NCBI GenBank assembly: GCA_027405735.1
Contig: JAPEHQ010000001.1
Coordinates: forward strand, 62,001-126,000
DNA from: Mucor racemosus
Taxonomy: Eukaryota; Mucoromycota; Mucoromycetes; Mucorales; Mucoraceae
DNA: 64,000 bases
Direction: 5' to 3'
The notes under the pieces were generated by a model. The model ran no database searches, was not told the DNA's origin, and saw only the letters and a program-made list of their open reading frames with translations. Positions 46,307-57,902 of this stretch are shown here, piece by piece; the stretch's first letter is position 1, and every line of letters begins with the position of its first letter. The position numbers and the translations under genes were made by a program.

Positions 46307-46583
46307 TGTAATGAGTCAAACATTTCAGTTTCATTCATGCAAAATCTTGCCTCACTCTTTACTGTATATAAATACTGCAAGGAAATTATTACATAATCCC
46401 TTGTAGATTTATCAGTCTTATTACGTTCCCTTTACTTTTATTTATTCACTAATAAATATCTAATTTACAAAGAAAACCACTAACCTTCATCAATCCAGCG
46501 ATCACCAATTTATAATAACAAGAATAATATTTATAAGCATATTACCCACCTTTGTTGTTAGTCCAAAATTACAGGTCATTACA
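46307..46583 (+). repeat. Solo LTR, family C, copy 3
   Basis: 277 bp from TGTAATGA to TCATTACA with a perfect 5-bp duplication TATGG (46302-46306 and 46584-46588). Sister copies are at 6223 and 22722. Confidence 0.85.
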
Positions 46584-46589
46584 TATGGG

Positions 46590-47480
46590 CTGTTTCAGAT
46601 ATTGAATTTTGAGGTTGCCCTTAATACGCAGTAAATCTGCAAATAACATATCTTGATTTCAATAGCTAACAGCTGTGTTTTTGAAGGAGTGTAGCATGCG
46701 TTTTCAAAAAAAAAAAAGAAAAAAAACTTTTGCCTCTACTTACAAAAAAATAAAGCAAATGGAAAAATGATCATAATCAATGAATGTTGATCCAAATAGG
46801 CTAGAAATTTCAAAATATGTCCTATAGCTGTAATAGTATTCAGGAATTGAAGTCTGAATATCCATCAATTTGTTGGTTAAATTGTTGGAATTACATGCTC
46901 ACTTTTTTTTTTTCGAGTGTGGTTTGTGGGTTAGCAGACCATCTTAAATTAGAAATAATGCCAAATCAGACAAAACCAGCATATATGGACAATGATAACT
47001 ATCAAAAATTAGTTAAAAGTCCAATTTATTTGTAATCGAGGTTGTTGTGCAATGTGTTCTACACCATACATCCGTTTTTTCTTTAAAAAAAATGTCGAAT
47101 TTTAATTATTAGTTTATATAAATAACTGCAGGCAAAAATATACCAGAAAATCATGAGCCTTTGTTTCTTAAATGAGTCGCTTTATTAATGATCCAAAGTT
47201 AATGGTCAAACAAATAGTAGACAACGTTATTTACTGGCTATTTTTCGGATTTTTTGAAAGATGTCAATTTTTTAATGCACTCATTGACAAGATTGATTAT
47301 TGTTAGCCTATATGTAAACCCCATTAGCAAAAAAATCTGTATTTATAAAATGATATATAAAAAGATGGATTGCTGTCAAATTTCAAAAATATTCTTGCTT
47401 GAGCACTTTCTAACCGTTGTTAATAAAAAGGGACGCAAAAATTTACCTAATCGCAAGTAACTATGGTTTATTCATTCGTA
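46590..47480 (-). repeat. Dispersed repeat K, copy 1
   Basis: The reverse complement resembles 59480-60245. Shared words are near 47235 ('aaaaatagccagtaaataa' complement), 47165 (complement of 'gaaacaaaggct') and 46960 ('gctggttttgtctgattt' complement). Identity is moderate. Small frames here (46817-47035, 47254-47460) are not conserved as coding in the other copy. Confidence 0.6.
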
Positions 47481-47836
47481 CGTATGTCTGTGTATCAACA
47501 TTATATAAAAGTTATTAATTGATTATATACACGTTATGAAGGGGGTGGGGAGGGTTTTTGACATAATTTACATGGTGAATCTAGAGAATTTTTACTCAAC
47601 ATTTAGCGAATAGTTTGGTATATGCATTTTAGGATTATGATTGCTTATTTTTTTCGCATACAATGCTTTATCCTGCTTGATATCGTAATATATTTCATCG
47701 ACATACTACTTACTACTTGACGAATATAAAATGACTTTACACACAATTTGATGGATTTATAATATATAATGTTCTAAATTTTATTTTTATTTTTTTAAAT
47801 GCTAAATTATATGATTAAAAGTAAATAAAAAGAAAT
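47481..47836. other. 3' flank of the sulfite reductase gene
   Basis: An AT-rich stretch downstream of a minus-strand gene, with no gene of its own. Confidence 0.4.
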
Positions 47837-50800
47837 CTAATAGACTTCGAGAATGTAAGACTCCTTCTCCTTCCATTCTTCAATAAGGGCAGAAGCTTCA
47901 GCAGCAGTGACACCACTGTACTTGGTAAGACCATGAACAACAGCATCTTTAACATCAGGAACAGGCCATGTAGGACCACAGAGATAGAAGTGACCCTTTT
48001 GATTCATCAAGTACTCATTCAACATCTCGGCATCTTCCATCATCTTGTGTTGAATATAAACCTTTTGCTTTTGATCACGAGAGAAAGCAAGACCCATATG
48101 AGAAAGAACACCATCAGCATGATAAGCTTCTAATTCCTCACCATAAAGATATTCCATAGAACGATTACGAGAACCAAAGTAAAGAACGACAGGACCAATC
48201 TTCTTACCAGCAGCCTTAGCCATGTAACGCTCTTGGATAAAAGCACGGAAAGGAGCCATACCAGTACCAAGACCAGCCATGATAACAGGTTGAGTGTCAA
48301 GAGGAGGCAACTTCATAACGGAGGGCTTGATGGATACAGTAACATTATCACCAACCTTCAAGCTGGTCAAATAACGAGTACATTGACCGAAGCGCTTCTT
48401 ACCAGTTTGAGTCTCCCAATCAACAGCAACAATCAACAAGTGAACAGCATTGTTAAACATCTTTTGAGATGAAGCAATAGAGTAATGACGAGGCTTGATA
48501 GGGGTAACGATTTGAGCAAGAGATTCAACAGAAGGTTTAGCAGAGGTGAATTCACGCAAAAGATCCTCAAAAGTAGTAGTTTCATCAACACGCTTCTTGA
48601 AGTCTTCCTTACCTTCGGGAGAGATCAAGAACAACAAATGTTCCTTTTCTTTGGGATCAGTAGCAAAAGTAGCAAGAGCTTCATAGAATTTCTTGGAGGG
48701 ACGACCAAAGATATCCAAAGTTTGACTGAATAATTGGAATACAGTGCGAACTTCCTCGGTGCCCTTTTCAGCATTCTTGACAGAAACGATATCATTACCA
48801 TTCAAACCATACCAATTCAAGAAGTCTTGAACATCAGCGTAGTCGTTGTGACCATGAACACCAAGAGCATCACCAAGCTCATACTTGAGGTTAGAATTAG
48901 TGGTATCAAATTCAATATGGAAGACATTACGATCATAAGCATCAGGAGTCAAACGACGGTTTTCACCAACCTTGATAACATAAGTGCTTTCATGCAAATC
49001 AGGACGAATAGCAGTTTCAGTCTTGTAAGCTTCATTGAACATCAATTGCCAGGCAGCCTTATGCCACTTGCTTGATTCAGCACCAGCACCTTCTTCATCT
49101 TCCAAAGTAGCCTCAGATAACTCTTCATCTTCTTCTTCAGCACCAACAAGACGATCCAAAGGCAAAACAGGCAAAACATTATCACTCAATTCCAAGATAG
49201 TCCAAGGAGGCAACAATTCAACGGTAGTCAATTCACTGGTAACAGCAGCAACGATATCGGTAGTCAAGCTAACCAAGCTACGCTTATTCTCCTCCTCACC
49301 AGTTTGTTCAATTTCTTCATAAAGCTCACGAATACGATCAGCAACAGAGGCAACCTTTTGACTCAAAATCAAAAAGACAGCTTCCCAAACAAGATGAGTA
49401 GACTTAATGTTCAAACCAAGTTCTTGAGCAATACGAGCAGCATCAATGGTATAAAGTTGAGCATTGATTTCAGTCAAACCAAACTTGAATTCATTAGATA
49501 AAACACCTTCGATTTCATCACCATGCTTCCAGGGACCGTGAAGAACAACAGTAGCGTTCTTGGCAGCATTAGCAAGAGTATTATATTCACGGATAACACC
49601 AACATTATGAATAGCAATGTATTGATGAGGGGTAGTTGCAGTTGAATTATATGTAAGTTGAGTACGAGAAACAGCTCCACCAACACGATAGGCATCACGA
49701 GTAACATGAGCAGTAACAGGAACATTAGGATGAATAGATTGAACGAGATGAGCATCATGAATAGCAGCAGTAGCAGTTCCATCTTGTTCAACATCCCAGA
49801 ATATAGCGCTCCAAGCAGCATCACTCTTTTCAAGAGCAACGGTTTCATCAGAAACAGAAACGGTGAAAGGTTCAGCAGCAAGATTGATGAAAGTTTCATG
49901 TTCAGCTTCCTTGACAAGAGAAGGAATGTGAGTAGCATGAATATGGCTGAAATCAGTAGCTTGAGCACTGATTAAACGAGGACGTTGATCACGAGCAATG
50001 GGACCGAAACGAATAGAAGCGGCGATATCCAAATAAAGAGGACCGTTGAAAGCATAGAGACCAGCACCTTCTTCCAAAACAACTACACGACGAGTGGATT
50101 TAGGTAAAGCAGCAATGAAATCAGACTCGGACCAAGGACGGAAAGCACGAACACTCAAAATACCAACCTTAGCGTTCAAGAAAGAAGCAGCACGAGAAAC
50201 AGCTTGATCAACAGAAGCAGTAGAAGCACTCAAAGTAACCAAAACGGTCTCAGCATCAGCAGCGCCAGTGTATTCAAAGGGCTTGTAATTGAGTTGAGCA
50301 AGAACCTTCTTTGCAACTTGATAAGAATCAGCACAAGAAGTGTTGGCATTAGAAATAGTTGAACCAGCCAAGTTGGCAAGTTGAGCATAAGATGTGAGGT
50401 TAACCTTTTCAATGACCTTGGAGGCAGTGACACCATTGAAGAAATGAACAACAGGTAATCCAACAGAGCGAGCAAGTAAATGAGCAACAATAGCGACATC
50501 ATGAGCTTCTTGAGCATTAGAAGAAGATAACAAGATAGCACCAGTGTTACGAGCAGCAAGAACAGCTTCAACGTTAGCAGATGCAACTAAATCTTGATCA
50601 ATAGATTGAGCAGCAACATGGAAAACAACGGGTTGACGATCAACAGCTAATGCATGCAAGTTGGGAATCATGGAAAGCAAAGCTTGAGAAGAAGCCAATA
50701 CAGATAAATTCTTGCCTTGAGAATCAGCAAGGGCACCTTGAACAGCTTGAAGAGCACCAGCACGGGTTTCCATCTCAACAACCTTGACAAGATCACCATT

Positions 50801-51208
50801 AGCATTACGAACAGAAGAAGTCCAAGCAGGTAATTCTTGACCGAGATATCCGGAAGTAAAACCGGGATATACAAAGACAATATCAGAGAGACCATAGGTT
50901 ACATAATCAACAGCATGATTAGCATCGACAAGACGAACTTGAGAATCATTTGATGATGCAGTTAAAAGGTAATTGATAGCATTTTTAACTCTAGATTGTA
51001 ATAAAATAGAAGCATCTTCGTCAACAATGGTTGTTTGACTTCCAGTAGTAGAAGCAGCATCGATTTCTTTCTTTAATTCGGCTGTCACTGCTTCAACAAG
51101 CTCAGGGGAAATGTCAATTTTGGTATTAATGTTATTAGCATTGGTATTGTTTGTGGGGAAAGCCTTGCTCTTTACAAGAGATGCAACCAAAGCAACTGAA
51201 GCAAACAT
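47837..51208 (-). CDS. MET10: Assimilatory sulfite reductase [NADPH] flavoprotein (alpha) subunit, Met10 type
   Basis: An intronless gene of 1123 residues. The N-terminal part (about 80-430) is the pyruvate:ferredoxin-oxidoreductase-like domain typical of fungal Met10 (FVYPGFTSGYLGQELPAW, EMETRAGALQAVQGALADSQ, FNGPLYLDIAASIRFGPIA). After a variable middle and an acidic Glu-rich linker near 700, a cytochrome-P450-reductase-like FAD domain starts at about 725 (RPDLHESTYVIKVGENRRLT, and the FAD motif RHYSIASS near 906). The NADPH domain has GLGTGMAPFRAFIQERYMA (about 981), YFGSRNRSMEYLYGEEL, FYLCGPTWPVPDV and the terminal ESYILEVY. There is no FMN flavodoxin domain, as in yeast Met10. With the siroheme beta subunit it reduces sulfite to sulfide. 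Highly biased, C-ending codons suggest strong expression. Confidence 0.95.
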   Translation of the reverse strand: MFASVALVASLVKSKAFPTNNTNANNINTKIDISPELVEAVTAELKKEIDAASTTGSQTTIVDEDASILLQSRVKNAINYLLTASSNDSQVRLVDANHAVDYVTYGLSDIVFVYPGFTSGYLGQELPAWTSSVRNANGDLVKVVEMETRAGALQAVQGALADSQGKNLSVLASSQALLSMIPNLHALAVDRQPVVFHVAAQSIDQDLVASANVEAVLAARNTGAILLSSSNAQEAHDVAIVAHLLARSVGLPVVHFFNGVTASKVIEKVNLTSYAQLANLAGSTISNANTSCADSYQVAKKVLAQLNYKPFEYTGAADAETVLVTLSASTASVDQAVSRAASFLNAKVGILSVRAFRPWSESDFIAALPKSTRRVVVLEEGAGLYAFNGPLYLDIAASIRFGPIARDQRPRLISAQATDFSHIHATHIPSLVKEAEHETFINLAAEPFTVSVSDETVALEKSDAAWSAIFWDVEQDGTATAAIHDAHLVQSIHPNVPVTAHVTRDAYRVGGAVSRTQLTYNSTATTPHQYIAIHNVGVIREYNTLANAAKNATVVLHGPWKHGDEIEGVLSNEFKFGLTEINAQLYTIDAARIAQELGLNIKSTHLVWEAVFLILSQKVASVADRIRELYEEIEQTGEEENKRSLVSLTTDIVAAVTSELTTVELLPPWTILELSDNVLPVLPLDRLVGAEEEDEELSEATLEDEEGAGAESSKWHKAAWQLMFNEAYKTETAIRPDLHESTYVIKVGENRRLTPDAYDRNVFHIEFDTTNSNLKYELGDALGVHGHNDYADVQDFLNWYGLNGNDIVSVKNAEKGTEEVRTVFQLFSQTLDIFGRPSKKFYEALATFATDPKEKEHLLFLISPEGKEDFKKRVDETTTFEDLLREFTSAKPSVESLAQIVTPIKPRHYSIASSQKMFNNAVHLLIVAVDWETQTGKKRFGQCTRYLTSLKVGDNVTVSIKPSVMKLPPLDTQPVIMAGLGTGMAPFRAFIQERYMAKAAGKKIGPVVLYFGSRNRSMEYLYGEELEAYHADGVLSHMGLAFSRDQKQKVYIQHKMMEDAEMLNEYLMNQKGHFYLCGPTWPVPDVKDAVVHGLTKYSGVTAAEASALIEEWKEKESYILEVY

Positions 51209-53049
51209 CTTTTTTTTTTTTTGTTTTGTAAAAATAGAGAAAAAAGAAGAAGATCAGGTTGGATCGAGTAGATGTGAGATATCTTTTTAAGAGAAAATAT
51301 TTTATTCGAGAAATTGCAAATGGGCACGCCATTGAACTGAAACTACCCATTCACAGTAAACGAAAATTGCGCAATTATTTCTCCGTCGTTGCTCATAATT
51401 TCTAGCATTTTAAGCGTAATTAGATCTTTTGGAATGATTGGTTTAGAATATTTCCCCAAAAAGGTCTTGCAAATCCCGGTTTTGATTTGTAAGGTTGTTC
51501 ATACATGTTATTGATAAGAGATCATCTTTTTGTTCTGGCACAAATGTATACATATCGATTTAATCAAATAGTCATCCAATACGAATAACTTTTTAAAGCG
51601 AATAATGTCTTGATATTAAAACTAAAGAATATTTAATGGCAATAACTTTTTACATGCATTTCCTAGATATACTTTGCTTTAGGGTTTATGTATATCTGTG
51701 GAAAATTAAAGTATCATAGTTGAAATGAGAAAATAATCCGTGCAATATGATGGCGGCATATGATGCGATAACCCATAAAGGATTTTCAAATCCTATAAAG
51801 ATATAATTTAATAAAACATGTCATAATCAAAAGTAACCAACAAAAGCTTCTCTTTCTTATAGCATTATTTTATATTTCATTATATGATATTTGGTAATTG
51901 TAATCAACATCATTCTAATCAATATCCATATAACTCAGCTTGCAAAAAAGGCTTTACACTTGAAATTCAGATGTTTTTTTTACTTTTTGAACTAAATGTA
52001 TATTTTTTCAATTTCCAATCGCTCCGGACATAGGAGGACCGCCGGACCGTCTCCGGGAAATCATGATATTTCTTTATACTCCATAATGGTATAAACCAGC
52101 TCGTTATGTACCGTATATAAGCAATAAATAGCTAGATTTGACAGTTTATAATTAATATGTGTAATATAGAAATCCCTTAAAAAAGAAGCACCATAATTTC
52201 AAACGCCAGGAAAAATGAAGCATTTAAAAAAATACGATATTCCATATTTCTATTATATGCCTTCAATTATAATGGTTAATGTTATCTCTCCAGAAAGAGA
52301 TATCAATATGGATCCAACTTATTTTAATAAACCCATAGGTGAGTATTATCTGTAGGCAACAGTCATGGTGAACATTGATCAAAATCCATATAACTTGAAC
52401 CTGTCTTTTTTAAATCAATGGTTATCCAATGGTTGCGATTAATGTTTTACATTAGCAAACTAACTTTTGATCGTTCTCCTTGTTTATTGGCGTTGTTGAG
52501 CATCAGATTCTTGATGAAAGGCAGGAGTTTGCATCCGATAGAGCCAACTTGACTGTAGTAATGCTTCGAGTCATAACAACGATTATAGCCATAAAAAATG
52601 TGGGTGCCATGATGTCGAATTTCATATTGCCAGTGATTACACTGACAAAGATACGACGGCATTTTATGTTATTGGTGGTACAATAGTCGCAATTAATTTA
52701 ATCGTTTCAATGTACTCAAGTTAAATTATGTCAAGGTGTTATAAAGTAGACATTAGTGTAGGTGTGATGAAGTAACAAAGCTTTGATTAAGGTTCTCTTT
52801 CAACAATCAATTAAATAAAGTTACTTTTAATATGCACAAACACAAAAATTAAACATTTGAAATATTTGACTTTCGTAATTTATTTGTAGGGGCTCCTGGC
52901 CAGAGTCTTCATTAACAATGTACAACTATTATAATGACGCTCGATTGATAATATCCGATAAGCCGAGAAGATAGCTGGTTCATTCAGACCTGTTGAGATA
53001 CCCTGTCTTCAATAATGAAGCTCACCAAAAAAGACGTTGAGCAACCGCT
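51209..53049. other. Intergenic region, no gene recognised
   Basis: Includes the 5' flank of the sulfite reductase gene. A GC-rich patch at 52018-52065 ('ctccggacat', 'gccggaccg', 'tctccgg') stands out from AT-rich surroundings. Small frames at 52447-52686 occur on both strands and are not credible. Confidence 0.4.
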
Positions 53050-53202
53050 AGTTCATGTATTGATAAAGTATGGGAGACATTGAGTTTGCTCACGCACGAA
53101 CAGATTTTCATGAATGCAATTAGACAAGGATACATATTCATTGCGAATCAAAATCGTAAAAACCGCATTATTGTAATTTCACTGTCTGGAGTAGAAGATT
53201 AA
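53050..53202 (+). pseudogene. Gene fragment of unknown family
   Basis: An open stretch reads VWETLSLLTHEQIFMNAIRQ, then GYIFIANQNRKNRIIVISLSG and a stop. The composition is protein-like, but there is no start codon and the upstream sequence is disrupted. It could be the C-terminal remnant of a fungal lineage-specific gene. Confidence 0.3.
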
Positions 53203-53273
53203 TGCCTAGAAAGAGAAATAAAGATTCAGTACAATAAATAAAGTATACAAATTACGGCAGATCATCAGAAAAT

Positions 53274-54415
53274 CAACACATCTATAGCAAGCTTGAATGA
53301 GACTAAATGGTGCATTTCCCTGAACAGTCTACAATACTCTTCCTTACGGAAGTATTGAACAATCAGACGACCTTGGATGTAACTACAGCCTATTTTTGTA
53401 GTACACTATTCAACAAGACATCAGAGGCTGCCGCGTTTGACAGACTTAAGCAACCAACAATGTCGATCAACTTAAAACCCTCTCGAAGATTCCGTTGGAA
53501 AGAGAGCAAGTGCGATGCATTTCCCTGAACAGTCTACAATACTCTTCCTTGCGGAAGTATTGAACAATCAGACGATCTTGGATGTAACTACAGCCTATTT
53601 TTGTAGTACACTATTCAACAAGACATCAGAGGCTGCCGCGTTTGACAGACTTAAGCAACCAACAATGTCGATCAACTTAAAACCCTCTCGAAGATTCCGT
53701 TGGAAAGAGAGCGCCATGGCTCGGCTAGGGCCATGAGTTTCTTCTTCAAGTTGGCTATAGAGTGTTGGTTTTCTAATGTCAAACCTTTTTCACTTCCCTT
53801 CCTAAAAATAAATAAACGATGCATCAGTGACCTCATATTCCAGCTATATAACACAAAGCTATAAATCAGTTACCGTTCTTTAGTGGTTAAAAAAGAGCAT
53901 ATCCAATCATCAAAGTATCGGCATATTACAACACATCTATAGCAAGCTTGAATGAGACTAAATGGTGCATTTCCCTGAACAGTCTACAATACTCTTCCTT
54001 ACGGAAGTATTGAACAATCAGACGACCTTGGATGTAACTACAGCCTATTTTTGTAGTACACTATTCAACAAGACATCAGAGGCTGCCGCGTTTGACAGAC
54101 TTAAGCAACCAACAATGTCGATCAACTTAAAACCCTCTCGAAGATTCCGTTGGAAAGAGAGCAAGTGCGATGCATTTCCCTGAACAGTCTACAATACTCT
54201 TCCTTGCGGAAGTATTGAACAATCAGACGATCTTGGATGTAACTACAGCCTATTTTTGTAGTACACTATTCAACAAGACATCAGAGGCTGCCGCGTTTGA
54301 CAGACTTAAGCAACCAACAATGTCGATCAACTTAAAACCCTCTCGAAGATTCCGTTGGAAAGAGAGCGCCATGGCTCGGCTAGGGCCATGAGTTTCTTCT
54401 TCAAGTTGGCTATAG
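53274..54415 (+). repeat. Duplicated 487-bp block, each containing two 205-bp tandem units
   Basis: Blocks 53274-53760 and 53929-54415 look identical and are 655 bp apart. Inside each, a unit of 205 bp occurs twice (starts 53311, 53516, 53966 and 54171), with a few differences between first and second unit ('cttacggaag' versus 'cttgcggaag', 'gacgacctt' versus 'gacgatctt'). Each unit opens a 73-codon frame (HFPEQSTILFL...), conserved only because the DNA is repeated. No known family. The 168-bp spacer between blocks is unrelated. Confidence 0.9.
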
Positions 54416-54719
54416 AAAATTATAATATTGCTGATATCCTATGATTCAATATTATTATACTTCACTTTCCTCAGAGTCCATAAATTTAAGTTTTTCTATA
54501 CCAATGTGATCCACCTCTGCTTGTTGATGCTGTAATTCAGTTTAAGAAAAGGAAGAATATAATGACCATAACGACTGATTGTAATAATATTTTGGGCTGG
54601 CTTTCATTCATTTGATGACGTAGTATGTGAAAAAAAGAATATCCTTGCATGAAAACTGGAACAAGAAATTATGCATTTTTTAAGCGTTCCTTTAAAATCC
54701 TTGTAACAGAACATTTAAA

Positions 54720-56839
54720 ATGTCAGACTATTTCAATAAAACAAAACGTTATAGTTGGGATATCCAAGACGCGTTCAATATATTTAAAGCAGAAAATCCA
54801 CGTTTAAATATAGAACAGCAGTTAACCAAATTTCACGATCTTTTGAAAAAACAAGATGATCCCTTAGTGGAATCGTGGATTTCAAGCTGGAAATCTTTTT
54901 ACAAAAAAGCAGAAAAAGCTAAGGTGATGCCAACAAAAAACCCTACAACCGGAATTAGTCTTGATATGAGAGAATCAGTCAATAAAAATTGCTCAATTGG
55001 TAATGTAAATAACTACAACAACAACAAGAGAGAGCTTGATGATGATGATGATGATGATGATGATGTTGATGATGTTGATGATGTTGATGCTGAGCAAGCC
55101 TCCAAAGAAAGAGTCAGTAGGTAAAAGAAGTAAAAATGCTGTATATCAGTATCTCTAATTTATCATTATTTTGATAGTGATGCAAATAAATGTAATATCA
55201 ATGCAAATAATCGTGGCGGTGAACTTTTGGATGATTTATTTAACGAGGATGAGGAGGATGTAACAGTGAATAAGACTGATGCGGAAGTCTTCAAAAGTGC
55301 AGTATTCAAAGCAGGGTATCAATATGTAAGTATAAGTATATTAAATGTTGAAATTTATCTTTTGAATGTTACCTAATTCCGAGCTTTTTCCTCCACATGT
55401 ACCGTAGTTTAAAGGGGAATTATCCCTCATCAATATATCAAAACTCAATCAATTACAGAAAGGGTTCACTCCTAACACATTGGGAGAATATCTGGACATG
55501 CTATCATATAAATTATTAATCAAAGAAATGAATACAAACGAGAAGAATACATTGAAGTAAGTTTATGCATTTAAATGTATTGCTCATAACTGATGGATTA
55601 ATGTGAAAATGATGTTTATAGGCTTTCTTTAAGTCATATTATCTCTTTTGTTGGCCCTACCGCAGCTGTTTTTGAAGAATTTTTTTCAAAACAAGACCCC
55701 ACAATCAGAAACTTATTTGAAAATGCAAAATCCAAGGTGCCCATACTTCCTATTGGGATGACAGAAAAGGCTAAGCAAATAATTGATGATGTGCTTACTG
55801 TAAGTAAACTTTATAACAAATAATTCTTCTTTTATTAATATCAACATTTCAAAGACTGATGGAGGTGAAGATGTATTAAGATTAAAGATTAATGAAAAGA
55901 AGACGGAGCTACTGAAAACAGCGTATGATGCTGAAGAGATGCAAGTTCTGGACGTTGTGGAATTTGTTGTGCTGTGTACAAAGAGAAAGAGCTTTAGACA
56001 TACTAGTGAATTAAGCTGTTATCGTATAAGTGCTCATATTTTTGACCTTATATTGAATGATACTTCTCTTCAGATGATTGAGTAAGTTGATTACTAATAT
56101 AAACCATGCATTCATTGTCTTTCGATGCTAATATGCCACCATATAATTAGTGGTGAAAACTGCTCTCAAGCCACTAAAATTGCTCAACAAGATAACCAGA
56201 AGATGTGCTCTGATGAAGATGATACAAGAAGATTAGTTGGAAGAAAGATTGATCTTATTATTGCCAAATCTGGAGTCGAATTAAGCAGCAGTGAATGGAA
56301 GAAAGATAAGACCACTCCTGCCACCATTGAGCAGCAGCGTGTGAAGAACACTAGAGTAAACTGTGCTATGCTGAACAAGATCTTGAGTTTGCCAATAGAC
56401 AATGCTAGCGAAATTTCTATCTTTGGGATGGACTGGCTTGGTAAGTTTGAAGTTTGTTATCATGTATGAACATCTGTTATTCAATTGCGCTGTCCTAGGT
56501 ATGGTAGGATGTATGTATGCTATTGACACTTTTGATGATACTTTCTCGATTCATTATGCTGGTGATCTTGTTATACCAGAGAGTCTTGTTACTCTTCCTT
56601 CTTTAAAAGAAACATTAGATCTACTATTTTCGTTTAAACATCATCATGAAAATTTAGCCAAAATCATTCAATCTGCTGTGGAAAAATCAAAAGTATCTGA
56701 TCAATTAAGAAAGCTACGCCCTGCAACAACAAATCGTATGAAGAGAGAGATTGGCCCAGTTGTTTTTTTTACACCCATCACCAAACGCCAGAAAAAAAAA
56801 TCGAACATTGAAGAATCTGTTGATCTTATTGACAAGTAA
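54720..56839 (+). CDS. Uncharacterised fungal protein with PD-(D/E)XK-like signature, 7 exons
   Basis: Exons 54720-55120, 55178-55325, 55408-55556, 55622-55799, 55855-56081, 56151-56440 and 56499-56839 join in frame to 577 residues. The N-terminus (1-70) is charged and helical (YSWDIQDAFNIFKAENPRL), followed by a low-complexity Asp run. The strongest element is GRKIDLIIAKSGVELSSSEW-K at 398-418. Asp402 and Glu416-x-Lys418 on predicted adjacent strands match the core of PD-(D/E)XK nuclease folds. A conserved-looking tail follows (NCAMLNKILSLPI, FSFKHHHENLAKII), and a basic KRQKKK near the C-terminus may be a nuclear signal. I believe related proteins are common in Mucoromycota, but cannot name a family. 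Function is unknown and the nuclease idea is inference. Confidence 0.75.
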
Positions 56840-56971
56840 ATAATGTTTTGTATCAGTTTTAGAATTTTTTTTTTATTGTTTTAAAACTATATGATCCTTA
56901 AAATGCACATAATAAAGTAATTGATATGTAGATAGTTCTTTGACGATATAAATTTCTCAAGGATACAGAAG

Positions 56972-57781
56972 CTACAAGTTATATTTTCTTGTATCATTAT
57001 TATGGCCCAACAATGGCTCTTGATCTGCTTGTTTATCTTTGATTTTTTGCATTGTAAGCCTATAAATCCAAGTACCGACGACGACAAGCAGAGTAAGGCC
57101 TATAGCTAAACTAATACAGGTATATCGATGTATTTCTGGTGGTAAATTTGGGTTATTTAGGCTTGCTAGCTGGGATCCTAACCATACCGCCCACATGAGC
57201 TTCAATGAACCTACGCATGCTGTGATGCAATAGACATTAAAGCTGATATGGTCATTTATTGATAATATCAAGCTAGTTAGCTGCCATGGTACAGGGCAAA
57301 GGCGAATTAATAAAACCATTTTGGAACCACCTTCATGGATAGCACTAGATATAGCCCAATATCTTTCTTTTCTTTTATTTGTCGGTTTTATATAACTGCG
57401 CATATGTAGCTTCCTTATCAGTATAAATGGGATTAATGCACCCAAAAATGCACCTAGTGTAACTGGAATACAACCATTTGGAAACCCATAAACGTAGCCT
57501 GACATGGTATTAGCAAATGTAAATCCAATTAATGGAGGTACGCAAGAAAAACAAACAATAACTGTCATTAAGATGGAGCTATATGGTGTAGATCTCATTT
57601 GTATGGCTAGATTTTCAATACCTATATTTGTGTTATTAGTTTATGAAAACATTCAAAACAAATAAACAAGCAAACCTTCAAGTATCTCATTTTTATAAAG
57701 TTTATAAACATATACAATGATTGCTATTTTGCAAATGACAAGAGTTGCAATACATAATGTTCTTTTATTAACTTTTATCAT
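56972..57781 (-). CDS. TVP38/TMEM64 (VTT-domain) membrane protein, copy 1
   Basis: Exons 57781-57676 and 57621-56972 join in frame to 251 residues. The N-terminal helix (LCIATLVICKIAIIVYVY) is followed by the VTT/SNARE-associated core: CVPPLIGFTFANTMSGYVYG, then GFPNGCIPVTLGAFLGALIP, the diagnostic IRLCPVPWQLTSLILSI, and two more helices. Family members are Golgi/ER multi-pass proteins (yeast Tvp38, TMEM64, and related VMP1/TMEM41B scramblase-type proteins). The C-terminal tail is hydrophilic (KDKQADQEPLLGHN). It forms a tandem pair with the next gene, with the same intron position and an identical first-exon length of 106 bases. It converges on the PD-(D/E)XK-like gene, with stops 132 bases apart. 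Confidence 0.85.
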
Positions 57782-57902
57782 CCTATTAATATTTTGAAAA
57801 AAAAATAAAAGGAAAAGAAAAAGAAAAGCATCATGTAGATCATTTTTTCGTTCTTACACAATTAATGCATTCCATATAAAGAAATGAATGCCAATATTTT
57901 TT

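Noticed and set aside
49474..50895. Leu-rich alternative-frame ORFs inside the sulfite reductase gene
   Set aside because: Shadow frames produced by the strongly biased codon use of the real gene.
53274..54415. CRISPR or satellite array
   Set aside because: Units are 205 bp, only two per block, without spacers, and the genome is eukaryotic.
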